Shown here: piece by piece, positions 23,426 through 50,360 of the stretch | Numbering within the stretch: position 1 is the stretch's first letter | Layout of the letters: every line of letters starts with the position of its first letter | The notes under the pieces: model-generated | Database searches by the model: none | What the model was told of the DNA's origin: nothing | What the model saw: the letters and a program-made list of their open reading frames with translations, nothing else | NCBI GenBank assembly: GCA_026874595.1 | Contig: CM049314.1 | Span: 69,704,300 to 69,768,299 of the forward strand | DNA: 64,000 bases | Source: Sipunculus nudus | Taxonomy: Eukaryota > Annelida > Sipuncula > Golfingiida > Sipunculidae | Reading direction: 5' to 3' | Position numbers and translations under genes: made by a program

Positions 23426-24286
23426 GCCAACCACACTATACAAATGGATTTTAAATATGAATGAATACAATAACTAGTAACAATTACTGACTCCTTAATT
23501 AAGTATTCTCTATTAAGTCTTTAACACTTTTAGAGCGCTTCACTACTTAAGCCAACATGGTTTTAATTGTTGTACTAAAATGAGCCCAATATGCTTTGTT
23601 AAAAATAATCACAGAAACAGATTAGATATTTATTTTTGTACTCACACACCAAGTTTATTACAAGACCTCGTTTTATGTAATGAAATTGAAACCGTTAGTG
23701 TAAAGAAAAATGAATTGATTGGCACTCCAAATAAGGAACCTGAGGTATAATCAATGTCAGGAACAGACCTTCTGAGGGCATATGCGTTGTATGAGTGTAA
23801 ATAATATATAAATATTTGTGGGTTATACAGTGAAACGATTCATATTTTAATCAAGTATACCAGTAAAATGGAAAAGGAGACAATTATAAGACCTATGGTT
23901 TATGGCACAAATTCGAACATGGAGTAACTGTGCAACCGTTCTTCCTGCCTGCAGGATATACTGTATATATAGAATATTGCTTAGAAATAAAAAAAAAAAC
24001 ATTTACAAGGGCTGTCTGCATAGACGCCGCCGTCTATGGTTGCCACTTAAAAAAAGTATATAACTCACGGTGACCGATATATTTAGTAACCTGGTTGCCT
24101 ACTATAATATGATTTCCATGAATAGGCTAACAAGACTGAACATATTAAAATATCAAATCGTGTGCAAACGTTACGGATTGCATAATTCAGCCCCGAAGGG
24201 GGTTGTTGCTCTCAAATTGGGAACACGAAATGAAGCAAAACTGGAGTACTTTACATTTATTTAACATCCTGATACAAAGATATGTG

Positions 24287-24291
<5 letters not shown>

Positions 24292-24361
<70 letters not shown>
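24292..24361. repeat. Compound (TA)n(GA)n microsatellite
   Basis: TA array passing directly into a GA array. Confidence 0.9.
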
Positions 24362-24364
<3 letters not shown>

Positions 24365-25814
24365 CTTTAATATTAAGGGTGTATGTTTAAATATACCGTG
24401 TGCTTAAATTGTAACATACCTTTGGTAACTGCTTATAGCTGTGTCAAAGTGTCCAGATTAAACCACTGTAAGGTGTCCAGCTCCAGACAGGGTGCAGATA
24501 AGCCCGAATACCGGGGCTAAGGTGTGAGGTTGAACACAGGCCTGCGAATAATTTACATGACCGCATTGATTTCTATGAGCGCACCTGCCTTGTATTGGTC
24601 CGGCGCTACACTAAGGCGAAATCACAAGTAATTACTGATACATAAATCCCAACCAAGGCCTGCCTGCTTGCGCTCTCCATTTATAATCCTGCTATTATTG
24701 AAATAAATGAGCCTGGGCTCGAGAGTTGCCATGACGTTGACCGTCCAGTGCCCTCATATGTGCCACAAACGTTCCGCATAAATGCATTCATTAATCACAC
24801 ATTTGTAACGATATGTTCGCCGATTATAAGTGAATCCGCTCGTTGAAAGGTCTTCACAAACATTCCGCATTATGCGACTAATAAATAAAGCGCATTATAA
24901 CCGAGTGTCAGTGAAGCACTCAAGGTGTATCGACACGCTCGCACACCGGGGTTGTCGTCTGCTCAAAGGAGCTTTTAAGTTTGCGCGCCTCGCAGCAAGC
25001 TTCGCCAGTGACAATTAAGCACTTCACCAAACATCCGTTAACAAAGTATATAATCAATCTAGCTGCCGGAATTACACACCGTTATAATAGTTCTTGGCCC
25101 CTTATCCGAGCTACTGTTCAAATCGTGTCGTCTCTTTCACGTCTATCTACGGTATCACACCTAAGATATCAAAGACAATTTCCCTCGCTGTTCAACATGC
25201 TTATTTCAAATGACTGGGAAAATACGCCATTGTCAGTACCATTATTCAGGGCTGTACTGTCATTGCCTTGAATGGAAGGTATTTATCACTGTTTGCCATG
25301 AAACAACAAACACTAATACAGTAATACTAAATATCATTTACCCTGTGTAAATAAAACCAAGATTGATTCATGATTACGCGTAAGCCTGTTCGCCTGCAGA
25401 CAGGATAAAGGGTCCAATATTATAACGTAACTCAGGTCTTGCTTTAGCATGTTTTGTCCTAAAGTTTGTTTGCCGTACGTCCGCTTACCACAGATTCAAA
25501 TATAACAGTGATTTCGTAGCAAGCAGTTCGGATTGCCTTTAAATATAAAGGGAACGTAGTCTTGTTACCAGTCTGATGACCTCGTTTTTATGATTGGTTG
25601 ATTTTTTTTTATTTGGGTATCGTTGAAAATGTGTCAAAATAATTGCCCTGAAATAATCTGCTGGTTGAAGTTAATATTGATTTCAACATCTGTCGATTAT
25701 GCGACTTTTTTTTACAATCTATAATAATATGCATTATTGTTAAGGGGTACCAAAAATGTCAAATGTAGGGGCTACGTATCTCTGGCTAGTATGAATTATT
25801 ATCAAATCGATATC

Positions 25815-25815
<1 letters not shown>

Positions 25816-25854
<39 letters not shown>
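25816..25854. repeat. (GA)n microsatellite
   Basis: Uninterrupted GA array. A short TA array and the longer 25931-25993 TA array follow. The overlapping Arg-Glu and Tyr-Ile ORF is an artefact of these arrays. Confidence 0.9.
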
Positions 25855-25857
<3 letters not shown>

Positions 25858-25928
25858 CATTAAATATATTCGGTTACCCTGATTATCCTAAATTATACAA
25901 AATATATATATATAGAGAGAAAGACAAC

Positions 25929-25930
<2 letters not shown>

Positions 25931-25993
<63 letters not shown>
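25931..25993. repeat. (TA)n microsatellite
   Basis: Perfect TA dinucleotide array of about 60 bp. Confidence 0.9.
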
Positions 25994-25995
<2 letters not shown>

Positions 25996-26334
25996 AACAA
26001 GAAATCGGTAATCTAAGGATTGCAAGCCTCCGCCACGTGAAGTTGTCACTATTGTGGGATGCTCACAAAACCGTGTTTGCTTTCATCTTATCGGCCCATA
26101 TTCATAGGGTTTTTTTGTGCATAAGTGTCTGTACATTCGTTCATATCCCTTGAATTGTTCCTGAATCGTGATCAGTGACGGATCCAGATATTCGAGAACA
26201 GGCGAGCGCTAATATTGGGTTGGAGGCTGATATGTATTATTTTAACTAAGTTCTTAAAATCTTGTTTTAAAAAATTAATATATATATATAGATATATATT
26301 TATAATATAATTATTACTACTACTACGTAACTAC

Positions 26335-26372
26335 GAAAGTGAGTTTGAGTATCAACCCTGGAGCTATAAAAA
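26335..26372 (+). repeat. Fragment of SINE family 2
   Basis: 'gtgagtttgagtatcaaccctggagc' matches the B-box part of the SINE at 26740-26900 ('gtgagttcgagtatcagcc'). Only this core is preserved. Confidence 0.5.
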
Positions 26373-26739
26373 AATATTGCTTTTATATTTCACCTATTTC
26401 ACCTAGTTTTCCTTAAATTTAATTATATAGGTACATTGGGGAGGGTATGGGATGGGTGTCCCTCTGTTCCTCTACTACCCTTTTCTTAAATGACTTTGCA
26501 TAACGTAGTCAAACTCTACTGGGTGGGGGTATATTAACGTGTGGCCAGCTTTAAAATTTATATTTCTTCAAAATTAGGATATTAAATGGAAAGTAACATG
26601 TTGATGTCAGTGGTGAAAATGCGCATCTGTTTTATAACTTGTAAAATATCATCTTTTAAAAATAATTCTCGAGGTAAAATAGTTGTTAAAATGTACAAGT
26701 CGTTAGTAAAACATTTTCACCGGCTTCTGTGCATTCTAT

Positions 26740-26900
26740 AGAGCGCTCAGAATCCAGCAAAGCATAGGTCGTGAGTTCGAGTATCAGCCCTGGAGCCGTG
26801 AAAGTTTAGGCCAATGAGAAGGCCGTGCCTCACTCACAGGCGAATGCTGTTGGGAGGTTCATCGGTGTTACGACCCAGCAGAGTTTAATAACGGAAAAAC
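26740..26900 (+). mobile_element. tRNA-derived SINE, family 2
   Basis: A tRNA-like head with an A-box-like 'agagcgctcagaatcc' and a B-box 'gagttcgagtatcagcc' is followed by a body ending 'catcggtgttacgaccca'. The same tail motif closes the copy at 47765-47965. Not a functional tRNA: the cloverleaf stems do not pair. Confidence 0.65.
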
Positions 26901-27121
26901 TCTTTCCTTTGTTATAGAAATATTTGGTTGCTATTCTAATACGGAGTAAATCACAAAGCTGTTAATTAAAATCCTCAACTTATTAATTTGAAAGTAATAC
27001 ACTGTGGATTATCTGATTATCTTATTGCTATATTGCTAGGGAATAAACAAGAAATCTGAAAAATGAAAATTAATCATAAAAAATGGAAAAAATAGATTGA
27101 ATGAGGGATGTTTCAGCTCAA

Positions 27122-27137
27122 CCGGGGGGGGGGGGGG
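27122..27137. repeat. Poly-G tract
   Basis: Run of G next to 'ctctggatccgccactgca', a phrase that recurs in repeats of this window. Confidence 0.8.
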
Positions 27138-27335
27138 CGGGCTCTGGATCCGCCACTGCAGATAATGTACTTGCCAGATCCACACAAACATCGAAACCAA
27201 TACTTCATTTGTGCATACCCGAAATGCCCTAAAAATCATCAGATTCCGTTTATGATTGCGGAAGCTATTTTTTGAACACATAAACATATAAACGGGAAGA
27301 AACGCAAAGAAAAAAAAAGAAAGAGAGAGAGCGAG

Positions 27336-27337
<2 letters not shown>

Positions 27338-27421
<84 letters not shown>
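27338..27421. repeat. Compound (GT)n(GA)n microsatellite
   Basis: GT array passing directly into a GA array. The Leu-Ser and Thr-His ORF on the minus strand is only this array translated. Confidence 0.9.
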
Positions 27422-27425
<4 letters not shown>

Positions 27426-28829
27426 CAGTCTTTCGACCCTCACTGAGAAGATCATACCTGGTAGGATTTTTAGTATTTTATTTCAGTATTCGACGTTTTT
27501 AATTTTTTTTTAAAGGAGTAGCGGCTAGAAATAGGCGATGTTTGCTTTTAATTCCGTGTTTGTTTATACTCCAAACATCAGTTAATAGACCCAGTGCCTG
27601 CGTGCATGGTCATTTCCGGAAATAAAACTTCAATTTCCTTGAGAACGGAAGCGCGGGAAATAGCAACGCTCGCCAAATATTGTTGGTCTTTTTTTTAATA
27701 AAGCCGGGAACGTTCATGGCATTTTAGTCGACCGGCCGTGACTCTAATAAACATGATGGTTTTTTTTTGTTCAAGGCTGGCAACCGCGCTATAAAGTCTG
27801 ACCACGCTCAAGGTTTTAGAATCATCCGATTGCCGAGCAGGCATTTGGCCTTCAAGGTCACAGTTCTAGGTCAAAAGGTCAAATTTTATTTTCACCATAA
27901 TTTACAGATAAGCTGCAATTTTCATCATAAAATGAGGTTTACCTGAGATATGTTGATTTCTTCCATAGAATATACGATAATTAAGTGAGATATTGTTATA
28001 AATAAATGCAATTCACTCCTTTAATATTTGGTTTATGTTAAACACAAGGACGCATTTCAGTTTCATTTAATTTTAGGTTCTAGTCACATGTAAGATGGCA
28101 CAAATGGGTTTTTGGACGCTTCCAAATGGTTTGATGTTGTTTTTTTTTACTATTTTAGGATTTCATGGTTACATTCTAGGTCAACAGGCCAAGGGTTAAA
28201 AAATTATAAAGAAATTACCTACGTTCCAGAACCCTTTCTCCCCGCGATTGTTGTATTATATGTTTTTAGTAAGAAAAAAATTTAACAGATATGTGACAGG
28301 AGAAAATACATAATTTTTGGTATTATCTGAAATCCTGAGTATAATCGAGATATAACTAAGATAAGTGGTGAATTTTAATATGTTCAAATTCAAGGTCAAA
28401 TTTCAAAGTCAAGTGGGACGAAAACTATTATTTTTTTCCAAAAATTAATCCAAATAAAGGTACTTTTATTTTAAGCATGTATTAACTGGGTTTGTTCGTT
28501 TAATGGTGGTGTTACAAGCTATATAAATGTGAAACTGGTGATTTTTAATATTTTTATCTCTAAGGTCAAATTTCAAGGTCAAAATATCAAATTGGGCAAA
28601 TCAAATTATTTCCCAAAATAAACTTGAATATAATGTACTTTCATTTTAAGCATGTATTAAGTGAGTTGGTTGGTTTGTTAAGGTATAGCCAAAGATATGA
28701 AAAGTGGATTAACTAAAATATGAAGAAAATTTCAATTAAAAGTCTCTTGCCTGATAATGGCTTTACTTGGGGCAATTTAAAACAGAAAACCTCTGTGAAA
28801 CTTCTAAGAAATAATTTGCTGGACCGTTA

Positions 28830-30160
28830 TTTTTTTTTTCAGATTCAACAAACCTGCTGAGAAGTATTGAACTGATAATATGGCCCATGCATTCCTTTTC
28901 TATATTTTCTTTTCTTTTGAAAGTTAATTTTGAAGATTTGGCAACAGTTTCCAAGACTTTTTAGTCCACTATAGACCTGCGAAATTGTGTTATTTTCAAA
29001 ATTGAATCCATATACAATCTACTTTCATTTTATGCTTCAGATGTATTGATTGGTTTTTAGTTTAGCTGAGTGAAAGTCAGCTTATCACTCCTTGTCAGTC
29101 GTCCGTCTGTCCGTCCATATATCGCAACCGCCGGACCTGGAATTTTCTGACCTAACATCCAGAGAGATCAATAAAAAAATCTCCTTGGACTCTTGAAATT
29201 AGGCCACTGTGACCTATATTCTGCGAGCTATGAGTGACTGACTGTCTGACTGACGGAAAGTGAAGTCGGCGCTCGAGCCAGTAACAAGTTTCCTGAAAAT
29301 CTGCCCCGCACTGGCCCTCAGCAAATAAAACGTTTTACAGATTGAGCTGGTATACAGTTAGATATTTAAGGCGAAAAATAAGATACTGATAGAGTTGAAG
29401 ATCGTAGTAGGAGAGGTGTAGGAACCCGGAGAACCCGGAGAGAACCACCGACTTTGGACGGGCCAATCTCATGGCAGCACCTGGGATCGAAACCGGGTCG
29501 CCAGCGGAGAAGGCCGAGCGTTTTACCGCTCAGCTGTCTAATTTGTTGGTGAGCTACGAGTGGCAATTTTAATTTTGAGCACCATAAAAGCCACACAATG
29601 ACAGGGTACAAATTTCAAATGATGGATCTAGAAATGTACAGGGAGGTCAGTGTAATGTATCCTTGGGCATCCAAAATAAGATCATTGTGTCCTATACTAT
29701 TCTGTGAGCTATGTGAAAGAACATGATTTGAGTTCCCCATAAGTTAGATGGATACAAGTCATATAGTAGCAACTTGACGGAGAAATTTTTAACTTAGCAT
29801 CTATAAATTTTCTATAAATAAAATTCTATCTATAAAAATCTTCTCGGAAACCATAAATATGGTCGCTGTTGCCTAATTTGTAAGGACTATGGGCAAAAAT
29901 AACACATGATTTCGAGCTAAACCAATCAATACATCTGAAACATATGTAAAATGAAAGTACATTGTATATGGAATCAGTTTAGAAAATAACACAATTGAAT
30001 AATAACACAATTAAGCAGGTCTGTAGTAGATTAAAGAGACATTGGAGCTGTTGCCAAAACGGTTAAAATAAAAAAAACTGTATTAAAGAAATGTTTGTTC
30101 CATAATATTAGTTCAATACCTTTCAGCCAGTTTGCTTAATCTTCACAAGACAGTACGGTC
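28830..30160. repeat. Foldback element: two inverted arms of about 240 bp around a 840-bp loop
   Basis: Arm 1 (about 28830-29070) and the reverse complement of arm 2 (about 29910-30160) align along their length. Landmarks in order are 'gaccgt', 'gattaa/gattca', 'gtattgaact', 'ataatatgg', 'ttggcaaca', 'agacctgc', 'aattgtgttattttc', 'ccatatacaat', 'tactttcattttat' and 'cagatgtattgattggttt'. Identity is perhaps 75-85 percent by eye. The loop carries a SINE (29390-29560) and two to three copies of a 'cactgtgacctatattctgcgagctatg'-like block. Confidence 0.7.
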
Positions 30161-30560
30161 AAGCTAAACGCTCGCATGGCAACCGGGTGATTCTTGAAAC
30201 TTGGGGCATGGTGATACTTTCTTGTGCGGTTGACAACCTCGAACAAAAAATCCGATCTAGAGCCGTAAATATGCACATTTCAGGGAGTTGGCAATCGACT
30301 ATTATAATTCTACCATATATTTAGGGTTTCTAGGTGGTTCTTTGTGTAGCTGTTTTAAAGTTTAACTCCGCTGAATTTCGGTCATGCTGAGCTGTAGCGA
30401 TCACCCTTTGTCCATCGTCCTTCCGTCCGGCCGGCCGTCTGTCCGCTAGCAAGGCACAAATCGTAACCGCTAAATCTTTAAAATTCTAACTGAAGATCCA
30501 TGGTCCATAAACAATCTCCTTAGAAACCTGAAATTAGTTCACTGTGACCCATATACTGCG
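29090..30560 (+). repeat. Four scattered copies of a CTGTGACCTATA..GCGAG block
   Basis: Copies near 29090-29240, 29640-29715, 29800-29895 and 30410-30560. Shared pieces are 'gtccgtctgtccg', 'cgcaaccg', 'aatctccttgga', 'tgaaattag', 'cactgtgacc(t/c)atat' and 'ctgcgag'. Probably fragments of one interspersed repeat. No coding content. Confidence 0.6.
29390..29560 (-). mobile_element. tRNA-derived SINE, family 1
   Basis: On the minus strand: A-box region 'cagctgagcggtaaaacg', B-box 'ggtttcgatccc', then a body with 'ggttctctccgggttctccg'. It aligns with 38992-39185 on the plus strand. No intact cloverleaf. Confidence 0.75.
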
Positions 30561-31031
30561 AGTAATGTGGCTCGTTTGTACACCCCAGAATTATTAAAGA
30601 AATGATACAAAAGCTCCAGTGTCTCAGTCATTAATGCATGGATTGCCGTGATTCTTGCTTTGCTTATCGGGCATGAGGAGTTCAATCAGCTGCTAAAGAG
30701 TGGTGGCGCCACCTCGATTTTCACACCTTTTTACATATTTTTAGATTGTTAAATGACCAATCTTCTTCGTTTTTTTTTAGCTGTTATTCCATCTAGTGTC
30801 CTGAAACCTTGTATATATTTTATAAAAAATTATTTTAATAGTGTTCGTACGCGTGAGTATCTCGTAGTGATATTATCTCGTACACATGCAATTAATAAAG
30901 CTAAACAAAAACGCCCATCTCAGATCGTTAAGACATGTTTGTTATATGGTGGTTTTATGTGAATGCATATAGGACGGGATGAGTACGCTGAGACCTGAAA
31001 CAGTGCAACAGCGACAAGAGTGAAGCCATTA

Positions 31032-31033
31032 CC

Positions 31034-31064
<31 letters not shown>

Positions 31065-31150
31065 ACACTCTCCTCTTCCCACTCTTCCCAGGCAAAAGCC
31101 GACCCTTTCTCAAAAGCCCCCCCCCCCACCCCCACCCCCCTCATCCCCCC
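31032..31150. repeat. C-rich/CA-rich low-complexity block
   Basis: Poly-C, (CA)n and C-runs in series. The minus strand is G-rich with several G5 or longer runs that could form G-quadruplexes. ORFs across it (Pro-rich or Gly-rich) are artefacts. Confidence 0.85.
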
Positions 31151-31537
31151 GGTCTTCCCTTTTGAGAAAGAGGAAACGGGCCACCCTCCCAGAACATCAT
31201 AATTTTCTTTACTACCAGCATACGTCATTGAGTATATATTTAAGTTATATGAAAATAAATTTGCATGCTCAGCTAAATTCCTTTTCCAAGAATCAGTTTT
31301 GTTATAGATAACTCCAATATACAAAACTTTCAGCGTGACACTGTAATGTAGACAATCGTTTATAATGGTTAGTGGGGAATTCACGTACAGAATTACATAT
31401 GATATTGAAATATTTAAAATGTTGAGAGAGTTAATTCACACTTCACTTCACACTGAAAAGTCATGTAATGGCGAGGTTGCTGACTTTTGTTCGTCGCTTA
31501 GGATTCAGTTTAGATGCTGATCGCTATAATATATATA

Positions 31538-32786
<1,249 letters not shown>

Positions 32787-33489
32787 AGTCTTTCTTATAT
32801 CTCTGACAGTATTTATGTACTTGTATGGAGTATTATTGTTTGCTGCTAGATTGCGTAAACTGAAACGTGATTCCATGAACTAATAGATATAACTCTGTGC
32901 CAGCTCTTATCACTGAAAGAAGAAATATTCAGAGAGCCGTGATTTAGTTATATAATTTGCCGCGAGGTGACAGTACATGTTCTAAGCGTTGCAATAAAAC
33001 AAGAGCAAGCTTGATGGCTCTCTTTAATATAGTGAGAGGCATTGCATTGACTAAAGGCCAGTCTATAAATTGGTTAAATAGCCCTAGCCCTAAACCCTAA
33101 ACTTTAACCCTTACCCTGTTTGTTTACAAATCCAACTTTATCCTGGACAAAAACAGGGGGACACTTACAACAAAGCATTCCGGACCGGTAAACGCACACC
33201 AAACAAGAATAGCCTATATACCGGTACATATTATAAGTAGGATAAAAAAATCTGACGTTTGGGGACTGGGATGTGTACACACAACAGAAATATCTTCTTT
33301 AACTATGGATTTAACTACTATAGGGCTCAGTATCGCCTGGCAACTCACGAGACGAACCGATTCACGATATACGACATGGCAATACACAACTTAGACTGGC
33401 CCAGTAGATGCAATGGTAAAGAATTAATTCCTCCCGCTGATAGAGCTGTTATCTACAAGCTGCTAGTTAACACAGCAATGTTGACAAAT

Positions 33490-33745
33490 GGAAAACCATG
33501 TGATCTAAGATGGTTTGTTGCTTACGTAAAAAAGGTTGTAAGACACCAGTTGCAAAACGCCCTTTGCAGAACTCTGGTTTCTTTGACTTGCTGCCAGATG
33601 TCCTTGTCGAATGTGCCTGGATTACTTTGGCGGGCCCACACATGTTATAAACATGTCGATATAAACAAAACGGACAACCTTTGTAGGTAGGATCGATGTT
33701 ACCTGGTCTAGTTTTATAAAGGGTTCAGGTATTATCGTTAGTTTA
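33490..33745 (+). repeat. Dispersed repeat family R-A, copy 2
   Basis: Matches 120-400 and 38690-38940 ('gacttgctgccagat', 'ggattactttggcgg', 'gatataaacaaaac'). The 143-codon plus-strand ORF starting at 33259 runs through it and is therefore not taken as a gene. Confidence 0.6.
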
Positions 33746-34348
33746 TATACGTCAAATATTGGATTAAGTCCCTTAAATAATTGCTAGCTTGGGGACAATC
33801 CAGCTATCTATAGATACAATGTATTATCCTGTATAGCTCGCAAAGGCATGAACGCCGTATGCTGGCCAGTATGAAAGCAGTCCCAAGCTTTGTTTTTTTT
33901 TTTTCTTTTTTTTTTAATTATAAGGAAAGGGATTTACGGGGATATGTTATATCCCATAATTCCTTTTCAATCCCTTATATTTTAAGTCGTCAGCAAAGGA
34001 CAAGGCGACTATCTTTTCCTCGGACCCGTCTGTATATGTATTTGACAAGACTGCGCATTATGTACAAATTGTACGTGTATATTGATTCTCCATGTGCAAT
34101 AGTCCGGACAATTTTACGTAATTTAACACTTTTTTTTCATTTGAAAACTTAGTTAATATTTATAATGGACAAATGTTGAAGTTCAATATGAGTATTGAAA
34201 ATAAAACCCCCGCAACCTGAATGGATCAGAGTGTATATGTATAAGAGCACTTTTTATTATGAATGCGGAAAATTAAGAAGATTATTATAAATTCTATTTT
34301 TATATTTTCATTGTAAACGATGCAACTTATTGAAACATAAATGAATTT

Positions 34349-34350
<2 letters not shown>

Positions 34351-34413
<63 letters not shown>
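34351..34413. repeat. (AT)n microsatellite
   Basis: Uninterrupted AT array of about 62 bp. It generates Tyr-Ile ORFs in several frames. Confidence 0.9.
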
Positions 34414-34415
<2 letters not shown>

Positions 34416-34691
34416 ATTGAAAGCATATATAATTATTGAATTGAAACAAGTGACCCGTATCAAAATACGTCTTACCTTTGTTAATCCTACAAACATATTC
34501 ATGATCAATTAATGCTATGTTTAGTGCACATTTCTCTTTACCTTGCTTGAAAAAAGTCAATTAACCTCATAGGTATTAAAGGCGGCACATCTAATAATTT
34601 GATTCATGAATGTGATGAATCATTATTATTATTATAAGTTTAAAAATACATATTTTATTTTGATTATACGCGCTTACAGGTGTATTTTCCG

Positions 34692-34696
<5 letters not shown>

Positions 34697-34778
<82 letters not shown>

Positions 34779-34800
34779 TATTATTATTATTATTATTAAT
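34697..34800. repeat. (ATA)n/(TTA)n trinucleotide array with an inversion point
   Basis: About 78 bp of ATA repeats followed by TTA repeats, so the two parts are inverted complements and can form a hairpin around 34778. Confidence 0.9.
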
Positions 34801-35273
34801 ATAATTATTATTATTATAACTATAACCATAAAAGCTGCATATATATGCTTATATATATATATACTTTTTATCGAAAATTATAAAATAAATTGAATAAAAA
34901 AAGTTGGGATTCAAGGACAATTACAAGTTCTTTGAGTAAGAGATTGATCCTCGAGGGCTATAAATCCGATTACATGCTATATATAAATTCTAGTTAACCT
35001 AAAGGGTCTAAAATGGGGCATCCTTATACTTTTAATATATATACAAATTATTAACAAATTGTTTCTGAAAAAAAAGACATTCTTATGTATGCAGGTGATA
35101 TATGTCTTTTATAGTATATATTCTGTCATTAAGAACCCAGTAAATGGAGCAGCATAACTGTGTGTGGAGTTTATACCTTAAGCAGCGACATATATTCTCG
35201 TCAGGTGTGCACTAGTGCTAAAATATTGTACATGCCTGTTACCAACGCCTTGGAGTTGTTTGTTTACCACCAG

Positions 35274-35281
35274 TCACATGA
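35274..35281 (+). promoter_or_regulatory. M-box/CLEAR-like site TCACATGA upstream of GUSB
   Basis: TCACATGA lies 132 nt before the GUSB start codon, in the context GTCACATGAT. MiT/TFE factors (TFEB, MITF) bind GTCACGTGAC and TCAYRTGA sites, and lysosomal genes including mammalian GUSB are known targets of this network. A single 8-bp match occurs often by chance, so the call rests on position. Confidence 0.35.
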
Positions 35282-35336
35282 TAGGCCATATGACACCACA
35301 GCTGGTGATATCAACCATTCAGATCGCTAGATTTTC

Positions 35337-35356
35337 AGGTCAGGGGTCAAAGGGCA
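35337..35356 (+). promoter_or_regulatory. Three direct nuclear-receptor half-sites spaced by 1 bp
   Basis: AGGTCA, then G, then GGGTCA, then A, then AGGGCA: two overlapping DR1 elements 57 nt before the GUSB ATG. DR1 sites are bound by RXR heterodimers and HNF4-type receptors. The perfect 1-bp spacing twice in a row is unlikely by chance at a given place. Function is inferred. Confidence 0.45.
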
Positions 35357-35412
35357 CATAACAAACACGAGGACAAAAAAAGTAGAATACAGTAAATACC
35401 GATGTGCTAACA

Positions 35413-49250
<13,838 letters not shown>

Positions 49251-49322
49251 CCGTATTACAGGCATGGATCCAGGATATTTTGCAGGGAGGGGTCAACGGG
49301 TGTCATGCATAAAAATTGTCTA

Positions 49323-49328
49323 AATAAA
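49323..49328 (+). other. GUSB polyadenylation signal AATAAA
   Basis: AATAAA 73 nt after the TAA, with a GT-rich downstream stretch (ggttgttggtttg). A normal 3' end for this gene. Confidence 0.6.
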
Positions 49329-49522
49329 GGTTGTTGGTTTGATCCGCGCCTGTATTAATACTCATAGTTCGTGGGTTACTGTTGGAATGATATCATACAC
49401 TCAAAAAGATATACAGAGATAAATAATGATTTGTTATTGTTAATTATATGCATAAAAAATTAAGGATGAAAGCATGCTTAGTTAAATACTGGTGAAACCA
49501 GAATGTTTTCTCACATAAATAC

Positions 49523-49526
<4 letters not shown>

Positions 49527-49592
<66 letters not shown>
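49527..49592. repeat. Compound (CA)n(TA)n microsatellite
   Basis: CA array followed by TA array, 280 bp past the GUSB stop. Confidence 0.9.
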
Positions 49593-49596
<4 letters not shown>

Positions 49597-49944
49597 CTTA
49601 GCTTAAAAGCTTACATAATCTGATAAAAGATCTTCTGCACAGTTTATTTTTGTATGTAAAACAATTATATTTAATCAATAAAGATTTTAAATATGTTGCC
49701 ATTTATTTAAATATTTAAATAATTAAATATTTCTTGCCATTTAAATATGTAAATATTTAAATACTTCTTGCCATTGAATAAATAACAAAAACTGTGTTAA
49801 TGATCAGGAAATTATAAAAATAAATGTTATCAAATATCATATCTGTAAATGTTAAGTTTAAGTTTTATATGAAGAGCTATGTATAATTAAAATGCAATAT
49901 ATGGTAGTAAAGTAAACGTTAGGATAATTTCAGATAATTTAAAG

Positions 49945-50360
49945 TATAAAGTTTTACTATATTCTTATTGTTATAGTTTTCCATCACACTAAAATACCCA
50001 GTGTAGACTTTCCCATGTACATTTTTACTAATCTTACATTAAAAAGTGGATCTTAGGTAAGTTTTTACTATATTCTTATTGTATTAGCTAATAATCACTG
50101 TAAAATACAGGCTGTAGATTGTCTCATATGCCTTACTTCCGATTTTTCACTTTACGAAAAATAGATCTTAGGTAATTATAAAATTATATTCTATATTCTT
50201 ATTGTTACAGTTTATAATCACTGTAAAATACAGGCTATAGTCTCATGTGCCTTATTTACTATTTTTTACTTTAAGAAAGGTGGCTCTTATACAATTATCA
50301 GTTAATACTGTATTCTAATTATTATAGTTTTTTATCACTATAATATACAGGCTGTAGAGG
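49945..50360. repeat. Four-unit minisatellite, unit about 117 bp
   Basis: 'attcttattg' type blocks at 49961, 50072, 50195 and 50312 each start a unit with 'tta(t/c)agtttnnnatcac', 'taaaatacaggctgtag', 'tctcatgtgcctta' and a T-rich end. Unit spacings are 111, 123 and 117 bp. Units are diverged, so the array is old. Confidence 0.75.

Larger units (their letters stand above)
22285..26330. other. Intergenic, no gene recognised
   Basis: Besides the motif field at 22806-23425 and microsatellites, this stretch holds a less AT-rich patch at about 24400-25300 with short plus-strand ORFs (24830-25018 and 24981-25271). These show no domain, signal peptide or convincing splice context, so I do not call genes. 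Confidence 0.5.

Noticed and set aside
24830-25271. Two overlapping plus-strand ORFs in a less AT-rich patch, as a small gene
   Set aside because: No start context, domain, signal peptide or splice sites, and the frames overlap each other.
27036-27455. 139-codon minus-strand ORF with Leu-Ser and Thr-His runs
   Set aside because: Translation of the (GT)n(GA)n microsatellite. Flanking residues match no family.
30920-31384. 154-codon minus-strand Gly-rich ORF
   Set aside because: Produced by the poly-C and C-rich low-complexity block on the plus strand.
33259-33690. 143-codon plus-strand ORF
   Set aside because: Its second half is the dispersed repeat R-A, and no splice site or domain supports the first half.
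34606-34893. 95-codon Ile-rich ORF
   Set aside because: Translation of the ATA trinucleotide array.
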